Assembly: GCA_007131945.1 (NCBI GenBank)
Contig: SLPP01000182.1
Coordinates: forward strand, 1 to 6,831
Origin: Paracoccaceae bacterium
Lineage (GTDB): Bacteria > Pseudomonadota > Alphaproteobacteria > Rhodobacterales > Rhodobacteraceae
Length of the DNA stretch: 6,831 bases
Direction: 5' to 3'
Position numbers and translations under genes: made by a program
The notes under the pieces: model-generated
The model's input: only the letters and a program-made list of their open reading frames with translations
What the model was told of the DNA's origin: nothing
The model's database searches: none
In this document: positions 5,322-6,831 of the stretch, piece after piece
How the letters are laid out: each line of letters opens with the position of its first letter
Numbering within the stretch: the stretch's first letter is position 1

Positions 5322-6831
5322 TGACACGACATTACCGGGCCGTGGTGATCGGCGGGGGCGTGGTGGGATGCTCGGTGCTCTACCACCTGGCGCGTGCCGG
5401 CTGGAGGGACGTGCTGCTGATCGAGCGGTCGGAACTGACCTCGGGCTCGACCTGGCACGCCGCCGGCGGGTTCCACACGCTCAACGGCGATCCGAACGTC
5501 GCCAGGCTTCAGGCCTACACGATCTCGCTCTATAGGGAACTGGAGGAGCTGACCGGCATGAACTGCGGCCTGCACCTTGTTGGCGGCGTGATGATGGCCG
5601 ACAGCCCCGAGCGGATGGACTTCCTGCGCATGGCGCATGCCCGCGGCCGATGCCTGGGGATGGAGACGGAACTGATCACGCCCGCCGAGGCCAAGGCCAT
5701 GTTCCCGCTGATGGACGAGAGCCATTTCGTCGGCGCGCTCTGGGACCCGGTCGAGGGGCATCTGGACCCCTCCGGCACGACCCATGCCTATGCAAAGGCC
5801 GCGCGGATGCTGGGCGCCGAGATCGAGCTGCGCAACCCGGTCACCGAACTGACGCAGGACGCCGACGGCACCTGGAACGTCATCACGAAGAACGGCACGA
5901 TCCGCGCCGAGCATGTGGTCAATGCCGGCGGCCTCTGGGCGCGCGAGGTCGGGCGCATGGTCGGGATCGAACTGCCGGTTCTGGCCATGGAACACATGTA
6001 CCTGCTGACCGAGGACATGCCCGAGGTCATCGAGTTCAACGAGAAGATGGGCCGCGAACTCATTCACGTCATCGATTTCAAGGGCGAGATCTACACGCGG
6101 CAGGAGGGGCGGGGGATCCTGCTCGGCACCTACGAGAAGGCCGCGAAACCCTGGTCGCCGGTGACCACGCCCTGGGATTTCGGCCACGAGCTTCTGCCCC
6201 CGGACCTGGATCGAATCGCGCCCTCGCTCGAGATCGGCTTCCGCCACTTCCCGCCCTATGAACGCGCCGGGATCAAGACGGTCATCAACGGCCCCTTCAC
6301 CTTCGCCCCCGACGGCAACCCGCTGGTCGGTCCGGTGCAGGGGCTGACGAACTTCTGGTGCGCCTGCGCGGTGATGGCGGGGTTCAGCCAGGGCGGCGGT
6401 GTCGGTCTGGCGCTGGCGAACTGGATGGTGGACGGCGATCCGGGCCACGACATCTTCGCCATGGACGTCGCCCGCTATGGCGAATGGGCGACGCTCAGAT
6501 ACACCAACGCCAAGGTGCGCGAGAACTATTCCCGCCGCTTCTCGATCCGCTTCCCGAACGAGGAACTGCCCGCCGCGCGCCCGGCCGAGACGACGCCACT
6601 CTACGACATCATGCTGCGCGACAATTTCGCGGTGATGGGTGACAGCTGGGGGCTGGAAACACCCCTCTGGTTCGCGCCCTCGGCCGAGGCGGCGCATGAC
6701 GTGCTCAGCTTCCACCGCTCGAACGATTTCGAGCATGTGGCGGCCGAGGTGAGGGGCGTGCGCGAGCGGGTGGGCGTCACCGAGATCGCCAACTTCGCAA
6801 AGTACGAGGTCAACGGGCAGGGGGCGGAGGC
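5321..6831 (+). CDS. FAD-dependent oxidoreductase of the dimethylglycine/sarcosine dehydrogenase-GcvT family (3' end outside window)
   Basis: The reading frame is open from 5321 to the window edge and gives 503 residues with no stop. The Rossmann FAD motif G11-x-G13-x-x-G16 is followed by E35 at the end of the second strand. GSTWHAAGG (42-50) contains H46, which aligns with the histidine that binds FAD covalently in human DMGDH (His91). EHMYLLTEDMPEV (about residues 225-237) and the conserved N-PDG-PL-GP segment at about 331-343 complete the DAO-type domain. From about residue 426 the PLYDIMLRDNFAVMG and GLETPLWFAP segments resemble the start of the folate-binding GCV_T region. Relatives are about 800 residues long, so roughly 300 C-terminal residues lie outside the window. 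Such enzymes oxidise N-methyl groups and pass the one-carbon unit to tetrahydrofolate. Its start overlaps the upstream stop by one base, so it belongs to the desaturase operon. Substrate (dimethylglycine, sarcosine or another N-methyl compound) is unresolved. Confidence 0.93.
   Translation, partial: MTRHYRAVVIGGGVVGCSVLYHLARAGWRDVLLIERSELTSGSTWHAAGGFHTLNGDPNVARLQAYTISLYRELEELTGMNCGLHLVGGVMMADSPERMDFLRMAHARGRCLGMETELITPAEAKAMFPLMDESHFVGALWDPVEGHLDPSGTTHAYAKAARMLGAEIELRNPVTELTQDADGTWNVITKNGTIRAEHVVNAGGLWAREVGRMVGIELPVLAMEHMYLLTEDMPEVIEFNEKMGRELIHVIDFKGEIYTRQEGRGILLGTYEKAAKPWSPVTTPWDFGHELLPPDLDRIAPSLEIGFRHFPPYERAGIKTVINGPFTFAPDGNPLVGPVQGLTNFWCACAVMAGFSQGGGVGLALANWMVDGDPGHDIFAMDVARYGEWATLRYTNAKVRENYSRRFSIRFPNEELPAARPAETTPLYDIMLRDNFAVMGDSWGLETPLWFAPSAEAAHDVLSFHRSNDFEHVAAEVRGVRERVGVTEIANFAKYEVNGQGAE

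Noticed and set aside
5225..6736. 503-residue open frame on the minus strand
   Set aside because: It is antisense to the FAD oxidoreductase, whose motifs are unambiguous; the antisense translation has no domain features.

Overview
The window is GC-rich and densely coding. Its protein style (a pyrrolysine-free MttB-family methyltransferase, a DMGDH-like FAD/GcvT protein, a leaderless PhnD-type protein and an alphaproteobacterial ChaC) suggests an alphaproteobacterium, most likely a Rhodobacterales member. This placement is inferred from recognised families; no marker gene such as rRNA is present.

Layout from left to right: (1) a potential G-quadruplex tract at the left edge (2-27); (2) a minus-strand ChaC-type glutathione gamma-glutamylcyclotransferase (29-718); (3) a noncoding gap (719/761-963) with six tandem 11-bp units (850-915); (4) a minus-strand trimethylamine/quaternary-amine methyltransferase (MttB superfamily, 964-2529); (5) a minus-strand XRE-type helix-turn-helix regulator (2619-3482); (6) a 142-bp divergent intergenic region (3483-3624) with perfect inverted repeats and candidate back-to-back promoters; (7) a plus-strand operon with overlapping genes: a membrane diiron 'fatty acid desaturase' superfamily protein (3625-4563), a PhnD-like substrate-binding-fold protein without signal peptide (4560-5321), and an FAD-dependent oxidoreductase of the dimethylglycine/sarcosine dehydrogenase-GcvT family (5321 to beyond the window end).

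Working model (inference): the regulator sits between two divergent arms and controls both through the shared intergenic region. The arms carry three enzyme types relevant to N-methyl chemistry: a corrinoid-dependent-type methyltransferase homologue (MttB), a diiron membrane oxidase/oxygenase, and a folate-linked N-methyl-oxidising flavoprotein. Together they look like a catabolic locus for a methylated (quaternary or tertiary) amine. The substrate cannot be read from the sequence. The corrinoid protein and methyltetrahydrofolate methyltransferase normally expected with MttB are not in this window. The ChaC gene appears to be an unrelated housekeeping neighbour.

The large open frames antisense to these genes are treated as GC-rich shadows and are not annotated.
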